From: Arenimonas sp049195245 | Lineage (GTDB): Bacteria > Pseudomonadota > Gammaproteobacteria > Xanthomonadales > Xanthomonadaceae | Assembly: GCF_049195245.1 (NCBI RefSeq) | Contig: NZ_JBMIRR010000025.1 | Span: 62,001 to 126,000 of the forward strand | Length of the DNA stretch: 64,000 nt | Reading direction: 5' to 3' | Part shown: positions 17,441-30,393 of the stretch, in pieces | How positions within the stretch are numbered: position 1 is the first letter of the stretch | Layout: every line of letters starts with the position of its first letter | The notes under the pieces: generated by a model | Seen by the model: only the letters and a program-made list of their open reading frames with translations | What the model was told of the DNA's origin: nothing | Databases searched by the model: none | Translations under genes and position numbers: made by a program

Positions 17441-18532
17441 TCAGTCGCGGGAGATTTCGACGCGATTGCGGCCGGCGCGCTTGGCCTGGTACAGCGCCTG
17501 GTCGGCGCGCAGGAAGACGTCTTCGACGGCGTGCGTGCCGACCACACCGGCGGCGAGGCCGGCCGACAGCGTGACCGGGGTCGGCAGGTCGTCGCGCCCG
17601 GACACCGCCAGGCGGATGCGCTCGATCACGCTCTGCGCCCCTTCCACCGAGGTGTCGGGCAGGAACACGACGAATTCTTCGCCGCCATAGCGCCCCGCCA
17701 CGTCGCCGCCGCGGATGCCATTGCGGATGTCGGCCGCAACCGCCTTGAGCACCTCGTCGCCGGCCGCGTGGCCGAAGCCGTCGTTGACGCGCTTGAAGTG
17801 GTCGATGTCCAGCACCGCCACCACGTAGGGTCCGCTGAATCGCACCCGCCCCGCGCGCGCGTCGCCCTTGAGGCGGTCGAGCCCGCCGCGGTTCATCAGT
17901 CCGGTCAGGTGGTCGCGGTTGGCCTCCATCGACAACGCCTGGTTGCGCCCTTCCAGCTCCTGCTGATAGCTCATCAGGCTGGTGGTCAGCATCTCGCGCT
18001 CGGCCAGCAGGCGCTGCATGTCCAGGTTCATGCGCCGCAGTTCAAGCAGGGCCACCACCTGCCGGGCCAGCGCGCGCAGCCCGTCGCGCTGCTCGTCGGT
18101 GAGTTCCCGTGGCTTGCGGTCGATCACGCAAACCGTACCCAAGGCGGCGCCATCCGAATCCACCAGCGGCATTCCGGCGTAGAAACGGATCTCGGGCCCA
18201 CCTGTAACCAGCGGGTTGTCGGCGAAGCGCGGGTCCAGCGACGCGTTGTCCACCACGAACATTTCCTCGGGCTGCCGGATGGCGTGGTCGCAGAAGGCGA
18301 TGTCGCGCGAGGTCTCACGGTCTTCCACGCCGACGCTGGCCTTGAACCACTGCCGCTCGGCATCGATCAGGGTCACGGTGGAAATGGGCGTGCCGCAGAG
18401 CGTGCTCGCCAGCCGCACGATGTCGTCGTAGGCCCGCTCGGGCAGTGTGTCGAGGATGCGGTAGCGCCGCAGCGCAGCCAGCCGCTGCGCCTCGTCGGCA
18501 CCCGGGTCGGCGACGATGCGGCTACGGACCAC
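17441..18532 (-). CDS. GAF-GGDEF diguanylate cyclase
   Basis: A 363-residue soluble protein that should make cyclic di-GMP. A GAF domain (about residues 25-165: RILDTLPERAYDDIVRLAS...YAGMPLVDSDGAALGTVCVID) is followed by a short helix and a GGDEF domain (about 200-362) with the catalytic motif GGEEF. RGGD stands five residues before it, so the inhibitory I-site (RxxD) is present. The start is taken as GTG 18532, because a stop codon lies a few codons upstream in frame and no earlier start exists. The gene stands alone, leftward, bracketed by two copies of a long inverted repeat (17335-17425 and 18610-18702). Confidence 0.9.
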   Translation of the reverse strand: MVRSRIVADPGADEAQRLAALRRYRILDTLPERAYDDIVRLASTLCGTPISTVTLIDAERQWFKASVGVEDRETSRDIAFCDHAIRQPEEMFVVDNASLDPRFADNPLVTGGPEIRFYAGMPLVDSDGAALGTVCVIDRKPRELTDEQRDGLRALARQVVALLELRRMNLDMQRLLAEREMLTTSLMSYQQELEGRNQALSMEANRDHLTGLMNRGGLDRLKGDARAGRVRFSGPYVVAVLDIDHFKRVNDGFGHAAGDEVLKAVAADIRNGIRGGDVAGRYGGEEFVVFLPDTSVEGAQSVIERIRLAVSGRDDLPTPVTLSAGLAAGVVGTHAVEDVFLRADQALYQAKRAGRNRVEISRD

Positions 18533-18609
18533 TGGGATCGTGAACAGTCAACGTATCCATGGCCCTATCCCGCCACCGCACCCATTAATCGAACGTGAAG
18601 CCGCCAAGA

Positions 18610-18702
18610 AAATCCGGGGTCAGAGTACGTTTATCTTCCATCGCCGCGCCCGGCCGCCTGCCGCATCACGGCGGAAGATAAACGTACTCTGACCCCGGAT
18701 TT
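18610..18702. repeat. Long inverted repeat, copy 2
   Basis: Arms of 30 identical bases (18610-18639 and 18673-18702) enclose a 33-base GC-rich loop. The arm sequence matches copy 1 (17335-17425) over the whole 30 bases, while the loops differ. It lies upstream of the diguanylate cyclase start and ends 3 bases before the trpS stop codon, so the leftward trpS transcript runs straight into it. The stem could also act as a transcript-end structure for trpS, although no T run follows. Confidence 0.9.
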
Positions 18703-18705
18703 GAT

Positions 18706-20028
18706 TTACGCGGGCTCGGACAGGGCTGCCAGGGCGGCGGTGACTTCTTCGACCACCGCATCCTCGGACAGCTTGCCGATCAGTTCGCCGGCCAGGTGCA
18801 GGCCCTCGCCCGCCACGTGCCGCAGGCCGGCCGCGCCGTCGCGCTTGAGCCGCGCGATGCGCTCGCCGGCCTCGCGCGGCGAACCGTGCGCCACGCTCTG
18901 CAGCAGCTCGCGGCCGTCGGCCGACACCAGCTTGAAGTAGAACCGGCCATCGGCCTCGCGGTACTGCTTGAACTGCGGCAGCGCCACCTTGGCCTTCCCG
19001 GCCGGCCGCGCCTCGAACTGCGCCCGCAGGTCGCGCAGGCCCACCGCATGACGCAGCGCCTGCAGCAGCGGCGTCGCCACCCGGCGCGCCTTGATGGCGC
19101 CTTCCACCAGCACGGCCTCGATCTCCACCGGCTTGGCCATCAGCTGCTCGTACTTCACCCGCATCGGCGCCACCTCGGCATCGATGCGCTCGAACAGCGC
19201 CTGCTTCGCCTCGCCCCAGCCGATGCCGTCGGCAAAAGCCTGCGCGAAGGCCGCGGTCTGCTCCGGCGTGGCGAAGGCCTGGTAGAGCTGGAACAGTGCC
19301 GACCCTTCCGTCTCCTTCGGCTCGCCGGGCGCGCGCGAGTCGGTGACGATCGAGAAGATCAGCTTGCGCAGCTCGGCCGGGGGCGCGAACAGCGGAATGG
19401 TGTTGTCGTAGCTCTTGCTCATCTTGCGGCCGTCCAGGCCCGGCAGCGTCGCCACCGATTCTTCGATGGCCGCCTCCGGCAGCACGAAATGCTCGCCGTA
19501 GAGATGGTTGAAGCGCGCGCCGAAATCCCGCGCCATCTCGATGTGCTGGATCTGGTCACGGCCCACCGGCACCGAATGCGCCTTGAACATCAGGATGTCG
19601 GCGGCCATCAGCACCGGATACATGAACAGGCCGGCGCTGATGCCCGCATCCGCGTCCTCGCCCGCCTCCAGGTTGCGGTCCACCGCGGCCTTGTAGGCAT
19701 GCGCGCGGTTGAGCAGGCCCTTGCCGGCCACGCAGGTGAGCAGCCAGGTCAGCTCGGGGATCTCGGGAATGTCGGACTGGCGGTAGAACCACACCTTGTC
19801 CGGCTCCAGCCCGCAGGCCAGCCAGCTGGCCGCGATTTCCAGGGTCGAGCGCTGCACGCGCGCCGGATCCTGGATCTTGATCAGCGCGTGGTAGTCGGCC
19901 AGGAAGTAGAAGCTCTCCACCCCCGCGCGCCGGCTGGCCGCAATGGCGGGACGAATCGCCCCGGCGTAGTTGCCCAGGTGGGGCGTGCCGGAGGTGGTGA
20001 TGCCGGTGAGGACGCGGGTCGCGGGCAT
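18706..20028 (-). CDS. trpS: Tryptophanyl-tRNA synthetase with C-terminal extension
   Basis: A class I synthetase charging tRNA-Trp. The HIGH-type signature is TPHLGN (residues 15-20) and the KMSKS loop is GRKMSKSYDN. VLMAADILMF and GRDQIQHIEMARD are standard. At 440 residues it is about 100 longer than the usual 334-residue TrpS. The extra C-terminal part (about 355-410, LPQFKQYREADGRFYFKLVSADGRELLQS) resembles a YegP/DUF1508-type beta unit, and the tail is helical. The extension is, as far as I recall, typical of xanthomonads. The final codons abut a long inverted repeat. Confidence 0.95.
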   Translation of the reverse strand: MPATRVLTGITTSGTPHLGNYAGAIRPAIAASRRAGVESFYFLADYHALIKIQDPARVQRSTLEIAASWLACGLEPDKVWFYRQSDIPEIPELTWLLTCVAGKGLLNRAHAYKAAVDRNLEAGEDADAGISAGLFMYPVLMAADILMFKAHSVPVGRDQIQHIEMARDFGARFNHLYGEHFVLPEAAIEESVATLPGLDGRKMSKSYDNTIPLFAPPAELRKLIFSIVTDSRAPGEPKETEGSALFQLYQAFATPEQTAAFAQAFADGIGWGEAKQALFERIDAEVAPMRVKYEQLMAKPVEIEAVLVEGAIKARRVATPLLQALRHAVGLRDLRAQFEARPAGKAKVALPQFKQYREADGRFYFKLVSADGRELLQSVAHGSPREAGERIARLKRDGAAGLRHVAGEGLHLAGELIGKLSEDAVVEEVTAALAALSEPA

Positions 20029-20135
20029 GGAGGGGTCTGCTGGGGATTCTTCGCCATTTTAGCCCCCTGTGGCCCCCGGTAACCCCGTTCCGCGCACGGG
20101 CGCGTTGAAACCCTTGCCCAACCAAGGAGCTCCGC

Positions 20136-20963
20136 ATGAAACGCCTGCTCGCCGCCCTGTTCGCCTTCGCCGCCCTGGCCAGCCTGCCCGGCTGCGCCCG
20201 CGCCCAGACCCTGGTCTCGCTGCAGGTGCTCGACCTGGAGCGCCAGGAAACCCTGCCCCAGTACCCGCACCGCGGCCGCGACTACATCGAGGGCCGCGCC
20301 GGCCACCGCTATGCCGTCGTGCTGCAGAACCTGACCGGTGAACGCGTGCTGGCCGTGGTCTCGGTGGACGGCGTCAACGCCATCAGCGGCCAGACCGCCG
20401 GCGCGCAGCAGACCGGCTACGTGCTCGGCCCCTGGCAGCGCCTGGAAGTGCGCGGCTGGCGCAAGAACCTGTCCGAGATCGCCGAGTTCCACTTCACTTC
20501 GCTGGACGACAGCTATGCCGCGCGCACGGGCCGTCCGCAGAATGTGGGGGTGATCGGCGTCGCCGCCTTCCGCGAGCGCCGCCCGATGCCCGCGCCGCAC
20601 TACCCGGCGCCGTGGCAGGACCGCAGCGAACGCTCCGGGCCCTATCCCTCCGCGGCTGCGCCGATGGCCAAGGCCGAGTCGCGCGGCGGCGCCACCGCCG
20701 ATGCCGCCTCCGCCGATTACGAGCGTGGCCTGGGCGAATCCGCGGCGCGCCAGCAGCTGGGCACCGGCCACGGCCAGCGGCGCTGGGACGCGGCCACCGC
20801 AACCTCCTTTGAACGCGAAAGCCCGCGCCCCAACCAGCAGCTGTCGGTCTGGTACGACTCCACCCGGGCCTTGGTCGCCCGCGGCATCCTGCCTGCGCGC
20901 TGGCCGCACGATTACGGCGAGCCCACCGCCTTCCCGATCGGTTTCGTGCCCGACCCGTACTGA
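20136..20963 (+). CDS. Exported protein of unknown function
   Basis: A 275-residue protein with an N-terminal signal (MKRLLAALFAFAALASLPGCARAQ). A Cys at residue 20 makes a lipoprotein possible, but the LPGC context is a poor lipobox and AQT after ARA also fits ordinary cleavage. The folded part (about 25-145) is beta-rich: HRYAVVLQNLTGERVLAVVSVDGVNAISGQ, then GYVLGPWQRLEVRGWRKN. The C-terminal half is low-complexity and Gly/Ala/Arg-rich, with NQQLSVWYDSTRALVARGILP near the end. I do not recognise a characterised family. AAGGAG precedes the ATG at 20136. A terminator follows at 21014-21042. Confidence 0.75.
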   Translation: MKRLLAALFAFAALASLPGCARAQTLVSLQVLDLERQETLPQYPHRGRDYIEGRAGHRYAVVLQNLTGERVLAVVSVDGVNAISGQTAGAQQTGYVLGPWQRLEVRGWRKNLSEIAEFHFTSLDDSYAARTGRPQNVGVIGVAAFRERRPMPAPHYPAPWQDRSERSGPYPSAAAPMAKAESRGGATADAASADYERGLGESAARQQLGTGHGQRRWDAATATSFERESPRPNQQLSVWYDSTRALVARGILPARWPHDYGEPTAFPIGFVPDPY

Positions 20964-21013
20964 GCGGGTTCCCGACCGGACTGCGCGGCGCCCGCCACGC
21001 AGGCTCCAAACAG

Positions 21014-21042
21014 AAAGGCCGGACGTCGCCGCCCGGCCTTTT
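21014..21042. terminator. Bidirectional terminator between convergent genes
   Basis: AAAGGCCGG (21014-21022) pairs with CCGGCCTTT (21033-21041) around a 10-base loop. A T tract follows rightward and, because the arm begins with AAA, also leftward. It lies between the exported-protein gene and the convergent entericidin-like gene. Confidence 0.75.
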
Positions 21043-21063
21043 CGTTCACCCCAGGGGTGAAAC

Positions 21064-21204
21064 TCAGTTCTTGGCGTCTTCGGCGGTCTCTTCGACCACT
21101 TCGCCGGCCTTCTGGACATCCTCGCCGACGCCGGCGACGGTGTTGCAGGCGGACAGGACGAACGCGGAGAGCAGGGCAAGCAGGATCAGGCGGTTGCGGT
21201 TCAT
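21064..21204 (-). CDS. Entericidin A/B-like small lipoprotein
   Basis: A 46-residue protein: a signal peptide with lipobox VLSAC (Cys20), then a short polar tail (NTVAGVGEDVQKAGEVVEET) matching the entericidin EcnA/EcnB family. The mature lipoprotein would be about 27 residues attached to a membrane. In Escherichia coli the pair acts as a toxin/antidote of programmed lysis in stationary phase; here only one member is present. GAGGAG lies before ATG 21204. The gene is convergent with the exported protein at 20136 and lies 74 bases downstream of arginase on the same strand. Confidence 0.85.
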   Translation of the reverse strand: MNRNRLILLALLSAFVLSACNTVAGVGEDVQKAGEVVEETAEDAKN

Positions 21205-21278
21205 CGGGATCTCCTCGGTAGGTGAGCTGAGTCTATGCCCCGCCCGGCGCCTGTCAATGGGTCCGGCCCGGCAGCGGC

Positions 21279-22202
21279 TCAGTCCCGCATCAGGGTGGAC
21301 TTGCCGAACAGGCTTTCCACCAGGTCCACCGCCAGCAATCCGGTGCGGTTGTGGTCGTCGAAGGCCGGGTTGAGCTCGACGATGTCCAGCGAGCCCAGGC
21401 GCCCGGTGTCGGCGATCATTTCCATCACCAGCTGGGCCTCGCGGTAGTTGGGTCCACCGGGCACGGTGGTGCCCACGCCGGGAGCGATCGCCGGATCCAG
21501 GAAGTCCACGTCGAAGCTCACGTGCACGTGGGTGTCGGCGTCCACGCCCTCCAGCGCTTCCTCCATCGCCCGCTTCATGCCGATCTCGTCGATGTAGCGC
21601 ATGTCGTAGACGTCCAGCCCGTATTCCTTGATCAGGCGCTTCTCGCCCTGGTCCACCGAGCGGATGCCGATCTGCCGGATCTGCGCCGGCTGCACCGCCG
21701 GCGAGCTGCCGCCCAGGTGGGTCAACGGCTGCGGACCCAGGCCGCACAGACAGGCCACCGGCATGCCGTGCACGTTGCCCGAGGGCGTCACGTCACTGGT
21801 GTTGAAGTCGGCGTGCGCGTCCAGCCACAGCACGCGCAGCTTCTTGCCGTTCTCGCGACACCAGCGCGCCACGGCGGTGATGCTGCCCACGCCCAGGCAA
21901 TGGTCGCCGCCCAGCAGCACCGGCAGGTGGCCCTGCTGCAGCTGCGCGTACATCGCGTCCATCACCAGCCGGTTCCAGGCCACCACCTGGTCCAGGTGCC
22001 GGTAGCCGTCGTGCGGCGGCTGCCAGGGATTGAAGGGCCCGAGCAGGTTGCCGGTGTCGTGCACGGTAAGCCCGCGGTCGCGCAGGGCCTCGGCCAGTCC
22101 GGCCACGCGCAGCGCTTCGGGTCCCATGGAGGCGCCGCGGTGGCCGGCGCCGATGTCGGTGGGCGCGCCGATCAGCGCGATCGGGGAAGTGGACTTGCTC
22201 AT
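21279..22202 (-). CDS. rocF: Arginase
   Basis: A 307-residue binuclear manganese hydrolase converting arginine to ornithine and urea. All metal-binding motifs are present: GGDHCLGVG, DAHADFNTS with NVHGMPVA, and SFDVDFLDPAIAPGVGT. The IGAPTDIGAGHRGASMGPEALR opening and ELNPAFDDHNRT near the C terminus complete the family picture. ATG 22202 is used rather than an in-frame ATG six codons earlier, because homologues begin close to IALIGAP. It stands alone, leftward; 46 bases separate it from the signalling gene upstream. Confidence 0.93.
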   Translation of the reverse strand: MSKSTSPIALIGAPTDIGAGHRGASMGPEALRVAGLAEALRDRGLTVHDTGNLLGPFNPWQPPHDGYRHLDQVVAWNRLVMDAMYAQLQQGHLPVLLGGDHCLGVGSITAVARWCRENGKKLRVLWLDAHADFNTSDVTPSGNVHGMPVACLCGLGPQPLTHLGGSSPAVQPAQIRQIGIRSVDQGEKRLIKEYGLDVYDMRYIDEIGMKRAMEEALEGVDADTHVHVSFDVDFLDPAIAPGVGTTVPGGPNYREAQLVMEMIADTGRLGSLDIVELNPAFDDHNRTGLLAVDLVESLFGKSTLMRD

Positions 22203-22248
22203 GGCGATACTCGGAGACAAGACAGGGACGGGCAGGATAAGCCGCCCG

Positions 22249-24681
22249 TCAACGCGCGGCCAGCAGCCGGTCGATGTCTTCCGCCGGTACCGGCCGCCCG
22301 AAATGGTAGCCCTGCAGCTCGTCGCAGCCGATCCCGCTGAGGAAGGTGGCCTGCTCCGCGGTCTCCACGCCTTCGGCCGCGACCACCATCCGCAGCTGGT
22401 GGGCCATGGCCACGATGGTGCGGGCCAGCACCCCGTCGTTGGCGTTGTGCGGAAGTTCCTTGACGAAGCTGCGGTCGATCTTGAGCTTGTCCAGCGAAAA
22501 ATGCCGCAGGTAGGACAGGCTGGAGTACCCGGTGCCGAAGTCGTCCAGCGACAGCTTCAGGCCCAGGGCCTTGAGCTCGGCCAGGCGGTCCTGCACGCGC
22601 TCCACGTTCTCCATCAGCGAGCTTTCGGTGAGCTCGATCTCCAGCATGTGCGCCGGCACGCCATGTCGCGCCAGCGCCTGGCGGATGTGTTCGCACACGT
22701 CGGGCCGCTGCAGCTGCTGGGCCGAAAAATTGATGGCCACGGTGACGTCGTCGTAGCCCCGGTCGAGCCAGAGCCTGAGCTGCCGGCAAGCCTCGTTGAG
22801 CACCCAGTCGCCGACCTCGGGCATCAGGCCCATGGTCTCGGCGATCGGAATGAAGCGCCCCGGCGGTACCGGCCCCATGTCCGGGCTGGTCTAGCGCACC
22901 AGCGCCTCGAACCCGGTGACGCGGCGGCTGGCGGCATCCAGCTGCGGTTGGTAGTGCAGCGACAGCTCACCGCGGCCGATCGCCCGGCGCAGGCGCCCAC
23001 CCAGCACCAGCCGGTCTTCGAGCTCGTGCATCTGGTCGGCGGAGAATTCGCAGACCTGGTCGCGACCCTGGCGCTTGGCGCGCGTCATGGCCGCCTCCGC
23101 GCGGCGCAGCAGGTCCAGGCCGGTGTCGCCGTGTTCCGGCGAGCGGCTGATGCCGACGCTGGCGGTGAGGTACAGCCGATAGCCATCGCCCTCGATCGGC
23201 TCGGCCACCCGCGCGCGGACGGCCTCGGCCAGCGCCAGCGCCTGCGGCCGGTCCAGGCCATGGCGCACGGTGACGAATTCGTCGCCGGCGAAGCGCGACA
23301 GCTTCCCGCAGTCGCCCAGCGCCTGGCACATGCGTTCGGCCAGGATGTGCAGCGCCTCGTCGCCGACCAGGTGCCCCATGGATTCGTTGATGGCGTGGAA
23401 CCGGTCGATGTCGATGTAGAGCATGGTCACCGGACCGGCGCCGTCCGCCAGCATCTCGCCCAGCGCGGCCTCCATCGCCTGGTAGCGCGGCAGACCCGTG
23501 AGCGGATCGTGGCTGCTGGTGAAGGCCAGCTCGGCCTCCACGCGATGCCGCTCGGTCAGGTCGCTCTGCACGCCCACGTAGTTGATCACCTGGCCGGCGT
23601 CGTCGCGCACCGGCGAGAGGTGCAGGTGGTTCCAGAAGGGCGCGCCGTCCTTGCGCTGGTTGCACAGGATCACGTTGCAGTCCACCTCGTCGCGCAGCGC
23701 CGCGCGCACGATGTCGAGCTCGCGTTGGTCGGTGCCTTCGAACTGCAGGAACCGGCAGTTGCGCCCCACCGCCTCCGCCGCGCTGTAGCCGGTCATCTGT
23801 TCGAAGGCCGGGTTGACGTAGATGATCGGCTGGTCGGGCGCCTTGTTGTCGGTGATCACGATGCTGTTGACGCTGGATTCAACCGCCCGCTGCAGCAGCA
23901 GCAGGCGTTCGCCGGTGGCCCGTTTCGCGGTCACGTCGTTGGCGATCACCAGCCGGCAGGCGCGCCCGTCGAGCTGCAGGGCGTGGGTGGTGATGTCGGC
24001 CCACAGCAGGCTGCCGTCCTTGCGCCGGTGCTGCCAGGTGCCGGCGTAGCCCTCGCGGTTGCCCCAGCTTTCCAGGGCCGCCACCAGCCGCTCGCGGTCC
24101 TGGGGCGTGCGGATGTCGGCCACGGTCATGCCGTCCATCAGCTCCTCGCGCCCGTAGCCGTAGGTGGCGACCATGGCCGCGTTCACGGTGACGAAGCGCA
24201 GGGTCTGGATGTCATACACCCAGGACGGGAAGGGATTGCTGTCGAACAGCAGGCGGTAGCGCTGCTTGCTTTCTTCCAGCTCGCCCACGTGCCGGGCCCG
24301 CTCGGCCGCGTAACGCAGCGACCGCGCCAGCTTCTCGCCGTCGATGTTGCCCTTGACCAGGTAGTCGGCCGCGCCGGCATCCAGCGCCTCGCGGTCCACT
24401 TCGGCGCTGCCGTGGCCGGTGAGCATGATCACCGGACGGTGCGCGCTGCCCTCGGCGACCGCCAGCCGCACCAGGTCCATGCCGTTGTCGGGTCCGAGCA
24501 GGTAGTCCACCAGGTAGACGTCGTGCAGGCCGGCGCGAAGGTGGCGGATGCCGTCCGCCAGCGTCGGTACCCATTCCAGCGTGAACGCCTGCGTCGGGAA
24601 GTCGGCGAGCAGGTCGCGCAGGATCAGGAAGTCTTCTTCGTCGTCGTCCACCACCAGCACGCGCAGGTGCGCGGCGGTCAT
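22249..24681 (-). pseudogene. REC-PAS-LOV-GGDEF-EAL protein interrupted by in-frame TAG
   Basis: One frame from ATG 24681 to 22249 would encode 810 residues, but codon 597 is TAG (22893-22891). Domains: receiver (1-125, phospho-acceptor Asp59), PAS (about 140-258), LOV (about 262-385) with flavin-cysteine motif GRNCRFLQ (Cys309) and the flavin-contacting Asn341, Asn351 and Gln372, GGDEF (about 388-548) with motif AGDEF (465-469), and EAL beginning at about 565. The stop follows FEALVR exactly where Trp is conserved, so one TGG-to-TAG change explains it. Beyond it, NFSAQQL, ELTES, DDFGTGYSSL, KIDRSFV and AEGVET are intact. The first ORF still yields 596 residues; an internal ATG (22878) could give 209. 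Confidence 0.85.
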
Positions 24682-25163
24682 GCCTGGGTTCCCGCGCCGC
24701 GTGCCGGCAGGTCCACGATCTGCAGCCAGTACTTGCCCAGGGTCCTGACCACGTCGATCAGTGCGGCATAGGTGACGGGCTTGGTGATGAAGGAGTTGGC
24801 GCGGTTGCGATAGCACATGGCGACGTCCTCTTCGGCTTTAGAGGTGGTGAGGATGACCACCGGGATGTCGCTGAAACGGGCATTGGACTTGATTTCGCGC
24901 AAGGCCTCGCGGCCGTCCATGCGCGGCATGTTGAGGTCGAGCAGGATGACGCCGGGCAGGGGGTGGGCGTCGGGGTCGGCGTAGGGGCCGCGATGGTGCA
25001 GATAGTCCATCAGCGCTTCGCCGTCGGCCACGAACTGGATCGGGTTGTCCAGCCGGCATTCGCGGAAGGCTTCGGCCGTCATCAGCCGGTCATCGGCGTC
25101 GTCCTCGGCCACCAGGATGGTGACCAGCCTGCGGGCGCTGTCTGCGGACGAAACCATGGCCAT
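24678..25163 (-). CDS. Rcp/CheY-like single-domain response regulator
   Basis: A 161-residue receiver with no output domain. Acidic pocket residues EDDADD follow ILVA, the phospho-acceptor is Asp76 in LLDLNMPRMDG, and Thr/Lys occur in LTTSKAEED and ITKPVTY. The long insert HHRGPYADPDAHPLPG is typical of Rcp1-like regulators that pair with phytochrome-type or multi-PAS kinases. It starts 8 bases after the kinase stop codon, and its stop overlaps the start of the LOV protein gene by ATGA. The likely path is phosphotransfer from the large kinase at 25172-29530. An ATG two codons downstream (25157) is an alternative start. Confidence 0.9.
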   Translation of the reverse strand: MAMVSSADSARRLVTILVAEDDADDRLMTAEAFRECRLDNPIQFVADGEALMDYLHHRGPYADPDAHPLPGVILLDLNMPRMDGREALREIKSNARFSDIPVVILTTSKAEEDVAMCYRNRANSFITKPVTYAALIDVVRTLGKYWLQIVDLPARGAGTQA

Positions 25164-25171
25164 GCCTGACG

Positions 25172-29530
<4,359 letters not shown>

Positions 29531-29615
29531 CGCACCCCCCGCCCGGTGGCCGGGCAGGCCCATAGGAGCGCAATCCACCGGCGATTGCCAGCACTGTCGA
29601 CGCGGCGTCCTAATC

Positions 29616-29691
29616 TGGTGCCGGCACCCGGATTCGAACTGGGGACCTACCGCTTACAAGGCGGTTGCTCTACCAACTGAGCTATGCCGGC
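29616..29691 (-). tRNA. tRNA-Thr (anticodon TGT)
   Basis: Read leftward from 29691 this is a complete 76-base tRNA. The acceptor stem is GCCGGCA/TGCCGGC with discriminator A, the D arm GCTCAGTTGGTAGAGC, the anticodon stem ACCGC/GCGGT with loop CTTGTAA, and the T arm CCCAG-TTCGAAT-CCGGG with one G-T-type imperfection. The 3' CCA is encoded (29618-29616). Anticodon TGT reads ACA and, by wobble, other threonine codons. It stands alone between the large kinase gene and the SPOR gene. Confidence 0.97.
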
Positions 29692-29736
29692 ATGGACCGC
29701 GATTCTAACCCGCACCCGAGGCGGATGGCCCGGGCC

Positions 29737-30393
29737 TCACTGGCAGGGCACGTCGCGCGCCTGGATGCCGTCCGGACGCGGCAACAGGCTTTGCCAGTCC
29801 AGCCCCGGATCGGCGGCCAGGTCGATCCACCACTGCGCGGCGTCTTCGGTGCGCGGTTCCAGCACGGCCTGGAAGCCCAATGCGCCGAGTTCGTCGCGCC
29901 GTTTCTCGGCATTGGCCAGGTCACGGAACTGGCCCAGCGACACCGTGTTTTCCTGCGCGCCGGCGGTGACCACGTAGTAGTCGCTGACGCCGCGGCCGGC
30001 TAGCTGGCGTGCGGTGGCCAGCGCCACTTCGCGGCTGGGCGCGGCCGGCAGATAGACGCGATAGCCGCGCAGCTGCGTGCCCGCCACTTCGCGGAACTGG
30101 ATGCGTGCCACCCGCGGCGTCAGCGCGCCCATCGCCGCGCGCAGCTCGGCGGGCGTGCCGAAGGGGCCCAGCGTGAGGCAGGCGGGGGCCTCGGGCAGTG
30201 GCACCGGCACCGCGCCCACGTCCATCTGCTCGGGCGTGGGTGCGGGCTCGGCTTCGCCCAGCAGCACCAGGTTGCCCACGCCCTGCTCCACCGTCGGCGG
30301 CGCGGGCGGCGGCGGCGCGCGATGCAGCGCCCACCACGCGGCCACGCCCAGGTTCAGGCACACCAGCAACACCACCAGGCCACGCACGATCAT
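29737..30393 (-). CDS. SPOR-domain membrane protein
   Basis: A 218-residue protein with one N-terminal membrane segment (GLVVLLVCLNLGVAAWWALH), a Pro-rich linker, and two halves rich in SPOR-like pattern. CLTLGPFGTPAELRAAMGALTPRVARIQFREVAGTQLRGYRVYLPAAPSREVALATARQLAGRGVSDYYVV fits a SPOR repeat (about 80-160) with NTVSLGQFRDLANAEKRRDELGALGF after it. SPOR domains bind denuded peptidoglycan at division septa. Its ATG (30393) overlaps the coaX stop codon as ATGA, making it the last gene of the fatty-acid kinase/plsY/birA/coaX operon. Confidence 0.8.
   Translation of the reverse strand: MIVRGLVVLLVCLNLGVAAWWALHRAPPPPAPPTVEQGVGNLVLLGEAEPAPTPEQMDVGAVPVPLPEAPACLTLGPFGTPAELRAAMGALTPRVARIQFREVAGTQLRGYRVYLPAAPSREVALATARQLAGRGVSDYYVVTAGAQENTVSLGQFRDLANAEKRRDELGALGFQAVLEPRTEDAAQWWIDLAADPGLDWQSLLPRPDGIQARDVPCQ

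Noticed and set aside
18533..18609. Frameshifted or earlier start for the diguanylate cyclase (an ATG at the leftward frame near 18560)
   Set aside because: That ATG opens a 12-codon frame ending in TAG and is out of frame with the GAF domain; GTG 18532 is the first usable start in frame.
17335..18702. CRISPR or composite transposon reading of the paired repeats
   Set aside because: Only two copies, each an inverted repeat, with a cyclase gene between and no transposase or cas gene.
22891..22893. TAG as a recoded amino acid (pyrrolysine/selenocysteine-like)
   Set aside because: Gammaproteobacteria of this kind do not use TAG as sense, and the position is a conserved Trp codon one base from TGG, so mutation is simpler.
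29616..29691. tRNA-Thr as an integration site for a mobile element
   Set aside because: No integrase, direct repeat of the tRNA end or foreign-looking genes lie on either side.
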